Below are positions 1-7,438 of a stretch of 14,867 nt of DNA, piece by piece; the stretch's first letter is position 1, and every line of letters begins with the position of its first letter. The notes under the pieces are model-generated. The model ran no database searches. It was given only the letters and a program-made list of their open reading frames with translations, and was not told the origin of the DNA. Position numbers and translations under genes: made by a program. This stretch comes from Planctomycetota bacterium (GTDB taxonomy: Bacteria; Planctomycetota; Planctomycetia; Pirellulales; Lacipirellulaceae). The DNA lies in contig JAJRUA010000091.1 of assembly GCA_024278035.1 (NCBI GenBank), positions 1-14,867 on the forward strand, in the 5' to 3' direction.

Positions 1-2
1 AC

Positions 3-86
3 GATCGCTACCAACGTGGCGAGGTGTCGATGAAGGGAACGCATAAGGAACTTCCTAGTGGGGGAATTGCTGTGGAAAGCAACTAA
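3..86 (+). CDS. possible C-terminal tail of a protein cut by the left edge
   Basis: The third frame is open from the left edge to a TAA at 84-86 and gives about 27 residues ending in LPSGGIAVESN. The other two forward frames stop at about positions 31 and 44. The stretch is too short to identify, but its codons look like normal coding sequence. It would converge on the minus-strand gene that ends at 145. It could equally be chance. Confidence 0.3.
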   Translation, partial: DRYQRGEVSMKGTHKELPSGGIAVESN

Positions 87-88
87 TC

Positions 89-151
89 TCTAACGGCACA
101 CGTATTAAAAATCTTCGGGCATCGAACTTCTAACGGCACACGCATCAAAAA
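89..151. repeat. imperfect direct repeat with 40-bp period at the 3' end of the secreted-protein gene
   Basis: The segment TCTAACGGCACACG followed by (T/C)AT(T/C)AAAAA occurs at 89-111 and again at 129-151. The second copy overlaps the stop codon (145-147, minus strand) of the neighbouring gene. On the minus strand both copies give a GTGTGCCGTTAGA block after a run of T. This looks like a small tandem duplication of the gene's 3' end. No function is evident. Confidence 0.55.
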
Positions 152-597
152 CTGCCGAAGCTGCTGGTTGGTCGGGCGTAGGTGTTGAAGTGGCCATCGC
201 GGAGCCAACCGACGAACGAATTGTCATACAGACCGAACTTGACCGCCTGCAAACCGCCGCCAAACGTGCCGTAGCGAACGCTGGTGCGGGTCCAACCTGA
301 ACCGGGATGATGCGAGTGGTACGAGCGTTTGTGCCCGTACAGCATCTCATGGGGCATCAGGGGTTGGTAGGTCGTGTAGGTGTGCCCAACGTTGGCGGGC
401 ACCGGCAGTGGCGAGACGTACATGCCTGCTGTCGTGCCACTCGGCCCGGGGCCGACATAGTGGTTGTAGAAGAGGTCGTTCGGTCGTTGTTCGCTAACGT
501 AGCGGCGTCCTTCCCAACCATGTCCGCCCGCTTGGGCCGTGACCGTCGTAAGGGTCAAGGTGCCAGCAGCGGCAAGAATCAGGGCGAATCGTTTCAT
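145..597 (-). CDS. small secreted Gly/His/Tyr-rich protein, function unknown
   Basis: This 150-residue protein has a clear Sec signal peptide: a basic MKR start, a hydrophobic core, and a likely cleavage after AQA at about residue 23. The mature part is rich in Gly, His, Tyr and Pro, with many aromatic residues (YNHYVGPGPSG, YHSHHPGSGW), and has no recognisable catalytic motif. The style matches small exported planctomycete proteins of unknown role, so a structural or surface function is possible; that is inference. The ATG at 595-597 is preceded by AAAGG at a spacing of 8 nt, one of the better ribosome binding sites in the window. The gene stands alone: repeats follow its 3' end and about 330 bp separates it from the divergent topoisomerase gene. 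Confidence 0.75.
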   Translation of the reverse strand: MKRFALILAAAGTLTLTTVTAQAGGHGWEGRRYVSEQRPNDLFYNHYVGPGPSGTTAGMYVSPLPVPANVGHTYTTYQPLMPHEMLYGHKRSYHSHHPGSGWTRTSVRYGTFGGGLQAVKFGLYDNSFVGWLRDGHFNTYARPTSSFGSF

Positions 598-929
598 CGT
601 CTGGGCCTTTGCTTGGGGGGGAGTTAAGCGACGGCGAAGATCGCTCCGACCGGTCTAATGCAACTAATCGGCCAGTCAGGACCGGCAAGGCGATGCTTTT
701 CGCACCAGCCGTCTCGACCGTGACAAGCGGTAAAGTCGGCCAGGGGAGCCGTGTCCCCATTTCACTGGAAAACGGCGACCACGGTGTGCGACGAGGGGGC
801 GAGCCCCCCCGATGATCCCCGCACCGCTCGCCATTAAAAGCCGCTTGCCGTGGTCGGGACGACACGGCTCTCCAACTGGGTTAGAATCCTAGGGTTTCTC
901 TACTTTCGTCCCCCGCTCGGAGCCCCCCG
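598..929. other. intergenic region between divergent genes, with composite palindrome
   Basis: This 332-bp gap separates the secreted-protein gene (minus) from topo VI-B (plus). The part at 598-743 shows nothing recognisable. The part at 744-882 is a nested palindrome described separately. TAGAAT at 882-887 is a plausible -10 box for the topoisomerase gene and would give a leader of about 35-40 nt. No convincing -35 hexamer lies 16-18 bp before it. Confidence 0.5.
744..882. repeat. nested composite palindrome (beta arms enclosing alpha-like half)
   Basis: The outer arms are a degenerate beta element: GGAGCCGTGTC near 745 and CGACCACGG at 775-783 on the left, CCGTGGTCGGGACGACACGG ending in CTCTCC on the right (848-872). 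They face each other in inverted orientation. Between them are a GGGGGCGAGCCCCC self-complementary stretch and a half alpha arm read on the minus strand (GGCGAGCGGTGCGGGG, complement of 817-832). One repeat appears to have inserted into the loop of another. The block ends about 50 bp before the topo VI-B start. Confidence 0.65.
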
Positions 930-2924
930 TTGGCACCTTCCACTAAAAAAACAGCCCGTCGCAGTTCGGCCCAAGCGATGGCTGCCTCACAGAAAGAAAT
1001 CTCCGTCTCCGAGTTTTTCGCAAAGAATCGCCACTTGCTCGGGTTCGACAATCCCCGCAAGTCGCTTCTGACCACCGTCAAAGAGGCGGTCGATAACTCG
1101 CTCGATGCCTGTGAAGAGGCCGGCATCATGCCCGAGGTCTGGGTCCACATCGAGGCGACCACCCCCGGACGTTATAAGGTCGGCATCCAAGACAACGGCC
1201 CCGGCATCCTCAAAAAACAAATCCCCCTCATCTTCGGCAAGCTGCTCTACGGATCGAAGTTCCACCGCCTGCGGCAAAGTCGGGGGCAACAGGGGATCGG
1301 TATCTCAGCAGCCGGCATGTACGGCGTGCAAACGACGGGCAAACCGGTGAAGATCATCTCCAAGGTCTCCGTCAGAAAACCGGCCCACTACTACGAAATC
1401 CAAATCGACACGAAACGCAACGTCCCGAAGATCCTTAACGGCAAGGGAGACGGCGTCGATATCCCGCCGGGCGACAAGGGGCTCGCTTATATCGAGAAGC
1501 ATGGCATCGAGTGGGTCGATCAGAAACATGGGACCCGGGTCACGATCGAGCTAGAAGCGAAGTTCGTTCGAGGACGCGGGTCGGTCGATGAGTACCTGGA
1601 GCAAACGGCCATTGCGAATCCCCATGTAACAATCCACTACATCGATCCGGAAGATTATCAATACGACTACGCCCGCTCGGCTGAGGCCTTGCCACCCGAG
1701 CCGAAGGAAATCAAGCCGCACCCCTACGGCACCGAGCTAGGCCGACTGGCCACGATGCTGGAGGAATCGGACTCGATGAGCGTCTCTGAGTTTTTCCGCA
1801 CTCGCTTTAGCCGTGTAACGCCAGCCGTGGCAAGGAAAATCTGTGAGACGGCCAAAGTCAGCGCCCGGACGAACGTCCACAAAGTGGATCGACAGCAAGC
1901 GGATAAGCTTTTCCAAGCCATTCAGGCGACTAAAATCTCTCCACCGGCAACCGACTGCATTTGTCCGATTGGTGAACCTCTGATTCTCAAAGGGTTGCAC
2001 CATGTCGTGCCGGGAGAGTTTTATGTCTCGGCGACGCGTCCTCCGGCCGTCTATCGGGGCAATCCGTTTCAAGTCGAGGTGGGCCTCGCTTATGGTGGCT
2101 CGGCTCCGACACAAAACATTACGAAAGAACTCCTGCAAGAGCTTATCGATGAGACCGACACCCGCACCGTTCGACAGTTTCTCATCCACACGTTCAACGG
2201 TCTCGGTTCCGAAGCGGCAGACAGAATTATCAAGGCTGCCGGTCTGAAGACTCGCCTCACCCCAGGCAAGCTCAAGCCCAAAGACCGTGAAAAACTCTTT
2301 GCGGCTATGAAGAGCGTCAACATCTCGGACGGCCAATCCATGGAAGTGCTCCGCTATGCCAATCGGGTCCCGCTACAGTTCCAGCAGTCGGGCTGTGCGA
2401 TCACTCAAACGGTGCTCGGCACCAACTGGCGAGGCTATGGGCTCAGCCAATCTCGGGGCGCCATGCCCCGAGGGCCCGTGACGCTCATGGTCCACATCGC
2501 CAGCGTTTGGGTTCCGTTCACCAGTGAAAGCAAAGAGGCGATTGCCTCTTACCCTGAGATTCAGAAAGAGATTCGCCTCGGCCTGCAAGCCGTGGGGCGG
2601 AAACTGGGCATGTACCTTCGGCGTCGGCTGAAAGTGAAGCAACAGTCGGACCGTCGCGAAATCTTTATGCGTTACTTGAAGGAAGTCGCCGGAGCCGTGA
2701 GCGTGATCAACGCCGCCGAAGAACGCGAACTGTATGACCAGTTGGTAAAAGTGGCCAAGCGTCACACGGCCGAAGCGGACATGAAGCTCGATGACCGGGG
2801 ACGCCCCATCGAAGAAAGACCGGAAGACCTGAACCTGGGAGACAACGTCCTGATCGTTGACGCCGCTCATCACGAAGCGGCCATCAACCGCGTTGTGACA
2901 AAACCGGAGGGAGTGGAAGAGTAA
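930..2924 (+). CDS. top6B: DNA topoisomerase VI, subunit B (ATPase subunit)
   Basis: This is the GHKL-ATPase subunit of the type IIB topoisomerase, which with subunit A (Spo11-like) passes one duplex through another. The Bergerat fold is intact: N-box [10 protein letters not shown] (residues 52-61; E52, N56), G1 DNGPG (88-92) and G2 RGQQGIG (118-124). Next comes an H2TH-type segment (about 281-340). The transducer follows ([14 protein letters not shown] near 378-390, [10 protein letters not shown] near 473-482), with K535 the likely switch lysine. The 664 residues exceed the roughly 530 of short archaeal forms, mainly because a second H2TH-like segment (about 410-467) interrupts the transducer. 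The TTG start is chosen because GGAG lies 7 nt before it; ATG at 978 is the alternative. No subunit A gene is adjacent, unlike in archaea. Family assignment is very secure. Confidence 0.95.
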   Translation: MAPSTKKTARRSSAQAMAASQKEISVSEFFAKNRHLLGFDNPRKSLLTTVKEAVDNSLDACEEAGIMPEVWVHIEATTPGRYKVGIQDNGPGILKKQIPLIFGKLLYGSKFHRLRQSRGQQGIGISAAGMYGVQTTGKPVKIISKVSVRKPAHYYEIQIDTKRNVPKILNGKGDGVDIPPGDKGLAYIEKHGIEWVDQKHGTRVTIELEAKFVRGRGSVDEYLEQTAIANPHVTIHYIDPEDYQYDYARSAEALPPEPKEIKPHPYGTELGRLATMLEESDSMSVSEFFRTRFSRVTPAVARKICETAKVSARTNVHKVDRQQADKLFQAIQATKISPPATDCICPIGEPLILKGLHHVVPGEFYVSATRPPAVYRGNPFQVEVGLAYGGSAPTQNITKELLQELIDETDTRTVRQFLIHTFNGLGSEAADRIIKAAGLKTRLTPGKLKPKDREKLFAAMKSVNISDGQSMEVLRYANRVPLQFQQSGCAITQTVLGTNWRGYGLSQSRGAMPRGPVTLMVHIASVWVPFTSESKEAIASYPEIQKEIRLGLQAVGRKLGMYLRRRLKVKQQSDRREIFMRYLKEVAGAVSVINAAEERELYDQLVKVAKRHTAEADMKLDDRGRPIEERPEDLNLGDNVLIVDAAHHEAAINRVVTKPEGVEE

Positions 2925-2943
2925 ACGAGAGAAATAAGTTGCT

Positions 2944-2996
2944 AGTTGCTAGGCGCTAGTTTTTGGTGGCTGACCGGAAACTAGCGCCTAGCAACT
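2944..2996. terminator. perfect 19-bp stem-loop (delta repeat), probable bidirectional terminator
   Basis: AGTTGCTAGGCGCTAGTTT at 2944-2962 is the exact reverse complement of 2978-2996, with a 15-nt loop. It lies between the convergent ends of topo VI-B (stop at 2924) and the minus-strand gene ending at 3012, which is where a shared terminator is expected. It has no T tract after either arm, so it is not a canonical intrinsic terminator. The left arm with its upstream extension (26 bp from 2936) recurs exactly at 8575-8600, so this is also a repeat family. Confidence 0.6.
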
Positions 2997-3011
2997 CCCG
3001 ACTATCTCCCT

Positions 3012-4052
3012 TTACCGCGTTATCCACAAAAACGGCTGACCCGCCTCGTCGATACGCAACTCACCTTTCAAACGGGCTTGGAACAGCAAGCGATCAAGGA
3101 TTCGCTTGTAGTAGGTCCGTGTCGAGGGGAGTCGAACTTGAATCGAAGCGGGGTCAATCGCGTCGCGTCGCAAAACGAACCGATCCCACACAAGCGGCAG
3201 CCCCGGGAGCTGCTGCCCGATGGCATCGAGCGCCTCTTGCAACGAATAACCCGTAACCTCAACGTTGATCTTCTCAAAAAGCTGCGGGAACGTTTCGCTA
3301 GGAGTTTGCTCCGGCTTGTAACCGACGGGCCAGGTGTCGCCCTGCGACAAAGCACGAACAACGTGCAATTCCACCGGCTGGCCTATCGGCTTGATGGCAC
3401 GAAGGGCAAGGCCCTCTTGACGGAGCATCACTGCAAGGGCTGTGCCGAGGCTGAGCGACTCGACTTCAGCGTGTCCTTCGGCTTCGGTTTGTAACGTCCC
3501 GGCAACGTCGCATTGAACTGAGTCGGGAAGCAATTGCCGAAGGGTGGCCCCTGCCGGATGCTTGCCAAGCGGTGGCGTCAAAAAGGCAAAGAGCGCGGTG
3601 AACTGTTTTTCGGTTAAGCCAAACTTACCCCGGGCGGCGGTGATGCCTTCAGGGCCCTCGGTACGTAGGCGCTTTAGGTAAGCTGCAAGCTTCGGTTGGT
3701 CGCGCAGGGTGAAACGCCCTTGGGGAAGGATCAGTTCGTTGCGGCGAGTAAGAATCGCATGAAGTTTCACTGTAAAGTGAGCAGTGAAGTGAGCCCTGTC
3801 GTCCCCGACCACGGCGTGCTTCGGACGCTCACGGTGGCCCGGAACGGCACGGCTCTCTAGCCGTGGCCTATCCCCCGCTTTTGCCCCACGGATTCGGACG
3901 TTGGTCTCCCCTAGCTTGGCCAACAGTTGCAACCACTTTTGTGGTGCGGTACTCTGCGGCGCAGCTTGTGAGGCGATTTCAATCGACAGAGCGCTCGCCG
4001 TCGTCGGCAGCAGCGTCAGGAGAGCGACGGCAAGTGTTTTGTAGCCATTCAT
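3012..4052 (-). CDS. exported protein of unknown function carrying an in-frame palindromic repeat
   Basis: This 346-residue protein has an N-terminal signal peptide (MNGYKTLAVALLTLLPTTASA, cleavage near residue 21). The body is soluble and mixed alpha/beta, with segments such as NVRIRGAKAGD (51-61), RNELILPQGRFTLRDQPKL and a C-terminal VTGYSLQEALDAIGQQLPG. I recognise no catalytic motif and assign no function. It looks like a planctomycete-type periplasmic protein, which is inference. Residues about 63-88, including ESRAVPGHRERPKHAVVGDD, are encoded by a beta palindrome (3791-3866). A repeated AHFT-AHFT at 87-94 follows. The frame stays open and sequence resumes at VKLHAILTRRNELILPQGRF, so the insertion looks tolerated. 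TATAGT lies 7 nt before the ATG, which suggests a very short leader. The gene is divergent from the isomerase at 4207. Confidence 0.8.
   Translation of the reverse strand: MNGYKTLAVALLTLLPTTASALSIEIASQAAPQSTAPQKWLQLLAKLGETNVRIRGAKAGDRPRLESRAVPGHRERPKHAVVGDDRAHFTAHFTVKLHAILTRRNELILPQGRFTLRDQPKLAAYLKRLRTEGPEGITAARGKFGLTEKQFTALFAFLTPPLGKHPAGATLRQLLPDSVQCDVAGTLQTEAEGHAEVESLSLGTALAVMLRQEGLALRAIKPIGQPVELHVVRALSQGDTWPVGYKPEQTPSETFPQLFEKINVEVTGYSLQEALDAIGQQLPGLPLVWDRFVLRRDAIDPASIQVRLPSTRTYYKRILDRLLFQARLKGELRIDEAGQPFLWITR
3791..3866. repeat. beta palindrome inside the coding sequence
   Basis: Positions 3791-3829 match the intergenic copy at 6597-6635 at about 35 of 39 bases (shared core TGTCGTCCCCGACCACGG and GCTTCGGACGCT). 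On the minus strand the same region starts GAGAGCCGTGCCGT (from 3857) and pairs back with the first half, so the element is a hairpin with arms of about 22 nt. A second small hairpin, CACGGCT-CTCT-AGCCGTG, covers 3848-3865. The element lies wholly within the gene at 3012-4052 and adds no stop codon. Confidence 0.75.
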
Positions 4053-4059
4053 ATCTTAA

Positions 4060-4065
4060 ACTATA
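4060..4065 (-). promoter_or_regulatory. candidate -10 box close to the start codon of the 3012-4052 gene
   Basis: TATAGT on the minus strand is followed after 7 nt by the ATG. Transcription would start at or just before the start codon, giving a leaderless or nearly leaderless mRNA. No good -35 hexamer is visible at the usual distance, so this is tentative. Confidence 0.3.
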
Positions 4066-4099
4066 GCTTGCTGATTGCACGGTTTGCCATTGTTTCGAT

Positions 4100-4190
4100 G
4101 GCGAGCGGTGGGGCGTCAGCCCCCCGATAGCAGCGGTGGCAACGCTAAAAAACAACAAAGATCGGGGGGACTGACGCCCCGCCGCTCGCC
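4100..4190. repeat. alpha palindrome, upstream of the isomerase gene
   Basis: Left arm 4100-4128 (GGCGAGCGGTGGGGCGTCAG then a C run and GAT) pairs with right arm 4161-4190 over about 29 bp with two or three imperfections. The 32-nt loop is A-rich near its end. It sits between the divergent starts at 4052 and 4207, so it falls in the isomerase leader or promoter region. The same family recurs at 5218-5308. Confidence 0.85.
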
Positions 4191-4206
4191 TAAAGGAATC
4201 CTCCCC

Positions 4207-5211
4207 ATGTCCCGACCCGTTACGTTGTTCACCGGCCAGTGGGCCGACTTGCCGCTTGAAACGCTTGCCAAGAAGGCTGCCGATTTTGGCTACCAAGGCC
4301 TGGAACTCGCCTGCTGGGGCGATCACTTTGAGGTCCGTCGAGCGATCGACGAACCGGACTACGTCGATAAAAAACGGGCGCTGCTGGATCGGTACGGCCT
4401 GGAATGCCATGCGATTAGCAACCACCTCGCTGGCCAAGCGGTGTGCGACCCGATTGACGAACGGCACCAAGCAATCCTCCCGCCCCACGTCTGGGGCGAT
4501 GGCGAGCCCCAAGCCGTCAACGCTCGGGCAATTGAAGAGATGAAGCTCACGGCTCAAGCGGCTAAGAAGTTGGGCGTTTCGGTCGTGAACGGTTTCACGG
4601 GCTCCTCGATTTGGCATTTGCTGTATTCGTTCCCGCCGGTGCCGGAGTCGATGATCGAAGAGGGGTTTCAGTTCTTTGCGGAGCAATGGAACCCGATTTT
4701 GGATGTCTTTGACGAGTGCGGTGTTCGGTTTGCGTTGGAAGTCCACCCCTCCGAGATCGCATTCGATATTTACACGGCCCAGCGGGCGCTCGAAGCGGTG
4801 GGGCACCGCGAAGCGTTCGGCTTTAACTTTGACCCAAGCCATCTGTTATGGCAGGGCGTTGATCCGGTGGAGTTCCTTCGGGCTTTTCCGGACAGAATTT
4901 TTCATTGTCATATCAAAGACGCCATCATCACACTCGACGGGCGGACGGGCATTTTGGCCAGTCACTTGAACTTCGGCGATGCCCGACGGGGTTGGGACTT
5001 CCGCTCACCGGGCCGGGGCGGCGTGAACTTTGAGGAAATCATTCGCTCGCTGAACGCTTGCAACTATCGGGGCCCCCTCTCCGTCGAATGGGAAGACAGC
5101 GGCATGGAGCGAGAGCACGGAGCAAGAGAAGCTTGTGAGTTCGTCAAGCGGCTCGACTTCACGCCCGGCACCATCGCGTTCGACGCCGCCATGGCCGATC
5201 AAGGAGCGTAA
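4207..5211 (+). CDS. sugar phosphate isomerase/epimerase (xylose isomerase-like TIM barrel)
   Basis: This 334-residue cytoplasmic protein (no signal peptide) is of the AP-endonuclease-2/IolE type. It opens with the first barrel strand ([38 protein letters not shown]). Likely metal ligands occur in the family's usual places: E178 in FALEVHP, D209 and H212 in [12 protein letters not shown]235 in HCHIKDA and E294 in [12 protein letters not shown]. Family members isomerise or epimerise keto or inositol-type sugars; the substrate cannot be read from sequence. The ATG at 4207 is chosen because AAGGA lies about 8 nt before it and the barrel begins there. An upstream in-frame ATG at 4075 would translate the alpha palindrome and is rejected. 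Alpha palindromes flank the gene on both sides. Confidence 0.9.
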   Translation: MSRPVTLFTGQWADLPLETLAKKAADFGYQGLELACWGDHFEVRRAIDEPDYVDKKRALLDRYGLECHAISNHLAGQAVCDPIDERHQAILPPHVWGDGEPQAVNARAIEEMKLTAQAAKKLGVSVVNGFTGSSIWHLLYSFPPVPESMIEEGFQFFAEQWNPILDVFDECGVRFALEVHPSEIAFDIYTAQRALEAVGHREAFGFNFDPSHLLWQGVDPVEFLRAFPDRIFHCHIKDAIITLDGRTGILASHLNFGDARRGWDFRSPGRGGVNFEEIIRSLNACNYRGPLSVEWEDSGMEREHGAREACEFVKRLDFTPGTIAFDAAMADQGA

Positions 5212-5217
5212 GCCGTA

Positions 5218-5308
5218 GGCGAGCGGTGCGGGCGTCAGCCCCCCCGATAGAAGCAGTGGCAACGATGCCACCGGAGTCATCGGGGGGCTGACGCCCGCAC
5301 CGCTCGCC
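5218..5308. repeat. alpha palindrome, downstream of the isomerase gene
   Basis: Left arm 5218-5248 (GGCGAGCGGTGCGGGCGTCAG, C run, GAT) pairs almost perfectly with right arm 5279-5308. The loop contains an inner hairpin GTGGCA-ACGA-TGCCAC. It begins 6 bp after the isomerase stop, so it may terminate transcription or stabilise the mRNA 3' end, and it sits just upstream of the next gene. Confidence 0.85.
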
Positions 5309-5343
5309 GCTGAAACGATGGCTCGCCTATCGCCTCCGTAAGC

Positions 5344-5349
5344 TACAAT
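5344..5349 (+). promoter_or_regulatory. candidate -10 box close to the start codon of the DUF1570-like gene
   Basis: TACAAT ends 6 nt before the ATG at 5356, the same arrangement as at 4060-4065 on the other strand. This would give a leaderless or nearly leaderless mRNA. No Shine-Dalgarno sequence is seen and no clear -35 box. Confidence 0.3.
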
Positions 5350-5355
5350 ACAGGC

Positions 5356-6594
5356 ATGCCTCTGTTGCGTCTCATCGCCGCCGTGCTATTGCTTTGTATC
5401 GGTCGCTGCGCGGTGGGTGCCGAGATGCTTTACGTCGCTCCCGAAGTTTACAATGGTGTGGCTGTTACGCAACACGACAAGGCCCGCGCTGAAAAAACTT
5501 TCAACGAAGGCCAAGCCGCGGCCCAGCAGGGGGCCCCTTCGCTCGCTCTGCGGAGAGCAACCGAGGCCCTCCACTCCGATCCCCACCACGCTGGAGCCCG
5601 GCAGGTACTCGGCTACGTCTTCTCGGATGGCCAGTGGCAAACACCCTACCAAGCGGACCGAGCGAAGCGAGGCCTCCTCTGGGACGACCGCTTCGGGTGG
5701 ACCCAGCTTGCCGACCTGCCCCGACTCAAGGCAGGCGAGCGACCGCTCGGCAAACGCTGGATCTCGGCAGAAGTCGATACGGCCCGGCACTCGGAAATTG
5801 CCGATGGCTGGCAAGTTCGGACGGATCACTTCCTCGTGACCACCAACCACTCGCCCCAGACGGGCGTTGCGCTTGCTGCCGAACTGGAGGACCTGTTTCA
5901 AGTTTGGCGACAACTGTTTGCTGGTTATTATCTTACCGACCGAGAGATCACGCAGCGGTTTGCCGGCGAGCGTCGGGCCCGTAAAAACCGACCCTTCCGA
6001 ATCGTTTACCACCGTAACAAGGCGGGCTATGTAAAACACTTGGAGCGCCGACAGCCACGCATCGCCCAGACGCTTGGCATTTACTTTCCGGTGCTTCGCG
6101 AAGCCCATTTCTATCATTCGGATGACCCGACCGAAGCGGCACGCCTTCGTCCGACCCTTTACCACGAAGCGGTCCATCAACTGTTTCGAGAAAGTCTTGC
6201 CGGTAGTAAAAAGATCGCGACGGATGCCAACTACTGGGTTATCGAAGGTGTCGCCTGCTACTTCGAGACGCTCACGCCCCTTGACGGAGGCCGTTACACG
6301 ATCGGCCGCGGCGGACGACTTCGGTCGGCTGCCGCCCAGCCATCGCCGTTGCCACTGGCCGAGCTGACGGCCCTGGGCCAATCGGACCTCCAGCGACGCC
6401 CCGACCTAGCGGCTCTCTACGCCCAATCGACGGCCCTTGTGGCGATGCTCATGGTGGGGGACCGTGAGGCCCTCGTCCGCTATCTGAAGGCCGTTTACAG
6501 CCGACGCCCCGGCAGCAATGAGTTGGCAAAGCAAGTCGGACGTTCTTATGCCGAATTGGATGCCGAGTACCAAACGTTTATTAAAAATCAGTAG
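5356..6594 (+). CDS. secreted zincin metallopeptidase, DUF1570-like
   Basis: This 412-residue protein begins with a signal peptide (MPLLRLIAAVLLLCIGRCAVGA, cleavage near residue 22). Residues 40-110 hold a TPR-like helical segment (ARAEKTFNEGQAAAQQGAPSLALRRATEALHSDPHHAGARQVLGYV). The catalytic part has a gluzincin signature: H270-E271-A-V-H274 in YHEAVHQLFRES, and WVIEGVACYFE (294-304) whose E297 is the likely third zinc ligand. This pattern fits the DUF1570/peptidase MA-like proteins common in planctomycetes, which are predicted to act outside the cytoplasm; substrates are unknown. The ATG at 5356 has no clear ribosome binding site but directly starts the signal peptide. The stop codon abuts a beta repeat. 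Fold confidence is high, function moderate. Confidence 0.85.
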   Translation: MPLLRLIAAVLLLCIGRCAVGAEMLYVAPEVYNGVAVTQHDKARAEKTFNEGQAAAQQGAPSLALRRATEALHSDPHHAGARQVLGYVFSDGQWQTPYQADRAKRGLLWDDRFGWTQLADLPRLKAGERPLGKRWISAEVDTARHSEIADGWQVRTDHFLVTTNHSPQTGVALAAELEDLFQVWRQLFAGYYLTDREITQRFAGERRARKNRPFRIVYHRNKAGYVKHLERRQPRIAQTLGIYFPVLREAHFYHSDDPTEAARLRPTLYHEAVHQLFRESLAGSKKIATDANYWVIEGVACYFETLTPLDGGRYTIGRGGRLRSAAAQPSPLPLAELTALGQSDLQRRPDLAALYAQSTALVAMLMVGDREALVRYLKAVYSRRPGSNELAKQVGRSYAELDAEYQTFIKNQ

Positions 6595-6635
6595 GAGAGC
6601 CGTGTCGTCCCCGACCACGGTAAGCTTCGGACGCT
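6595..6635. repeat. beta repeat, left arm and loop only
   Basis: The segment GAGAGCCGTGTCGTCCCCGA continuing into CCACGG and GCTTCGGACGCT starts immediately after the TAG of the DUF1570-like gene. It matches the beta element inside the 3012-4052 gene (about 35 of 39 bases). Its inverted partner arm is not seen here. The rest of the 129-bp gap to 6724 shows nothing recognisable. Confidence 0.7.
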
Positions 6636-6723
6636 AGCCAGCGATAAACATCGTTTTTGGAACTACGGATTTGGGTCTTTCTCAGGCCGCTGAAGACTTC
6701 CAAGCAGATTCTGGGGAAGGCTC

Positions 6724-7395
6724 TCAGTCGCGGCTTCCTCCCGCAAATTGGAGGACATAGTAAAGCAAAATCATCACCGACTGAAGCGTTACGGCGACAT
6801 ACGTCCAAGCCGCCGCGTTGAGCACTCCGTTGACGTATTGCATCTGGCTCTCGGGAACGATGCCGTGATCGACCAACTGTCGCTTCGCCCGATTGCTAGC
6901 ATCGAACTCGACCGGCAAGTTAATCACCTGAAAGAACGCAACCGCTGCGAAGGCAACAATGCCCAGCAAAATGAGTGGCGGAAAGTTAAAGATGGCGCCC
7001 CCCATAATCATGAACATGCCGGTTCCACCACCGAAGTTGGCCGCCGGGACGGCCAGGTTGCGGATCACTAGCGGCGTGTAATTCTTGGCGTCTTGCAGGG
7101 CGTGGCCCGCTTCGTGGGCGGCAATGCCAACGGCAGCCATCGTTTTCTGGCCATAAACCCCTTCGCTCAATCGAAGCACCTTTGCCCGAGGGTCGTAATG
7201 GTCGGTCATTTGCCCCGCAATCGGCTCGATGGCCACCTGCTGCAAACCGGCCGAGTCGAGGAGCAGTCGCGCCGCCGCGGCACCCGAGAGGTTCGCCCCG
7301 ACCTTGGCAGCCCGAGCGTACTGGCTCTTTACCCGTGCCTGCGCCCACATAGCGAGTAGAAAACCGGGGGCAATGAACAGAATATAGAGGAACAT
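6724..7395 (-). CDS. membrane zinc metallopeptidase, YugP-like
   Basis: This 223-residue membrane protein has a hydrophobic N-terminus (residues 2-17), a long hydrophobic central stretch (about 126-157) and a C-terminal segment (about 195-217). Between the first two lies the zincin motif H94-E95-A-G-H98 in AAHEAGHALQDAKNY. E163 in LPVEFDASNRAK is the probable third zinc ligand. Size, motif and topology match the YugP/neutral zinc metallopeptidase type 2 family, whose physiological substrates are largely unknown. The start codon has no visible Shine-Dalgarno. It lies 43 bp downstream of the small membrane protein gene on the same strand, so the two probably form an operon. Family call is secure from motif context (TDHYDPRAKVLRLSEGVYG is typical). 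Confidence 0.9.
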   Translation of the reverse strand: MFLYILFIAPGFLLAMWAQARVKSQYARAAKVGANLSGAAAARLLLDSAGLQQVAIEPIAGQMTDHYDPRAKVLRLSEGVYGQKTMAAVGIAAHEAGHALQDAKNYTPLVIRNLAVPAANFGGGTGMFMIMGGAIFNFPPLILLGIVAFAAVAFFQVINLPVEFDASNRAKRQLVDHGIVPESQMQYVNGVLNAAAWTYVAVTLQSVMILLYYVLQFAGGSRD

Positions 7396-7438
7396 GGTTG
7401 CTTGATTCGAGGGGGGAGAAAAAAGGTTGGGGGGGAGT

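Noticed and set aside
4075..4206. 44-residue N-terminal extension of the isomerase from an upstream ATG
   Set aside because: It translates the alpha palindrome. The ATG at 4207 has a good ribosome binding site and begins the first barrel strand.
3979..4842. Antisense open frame of 287 codons across the isomerase start
   Set aside because: It crosses the alpha palindrome and two real gene starts and contains no recognisable motif.
5386..6381. Long antisense open frame (331 codons) opposite the DUF1570-like gene
   Set aside because: No coherent domain. The plus strand carries a signal peptide and a full zincin motif, so this is a GC-rich shadow.
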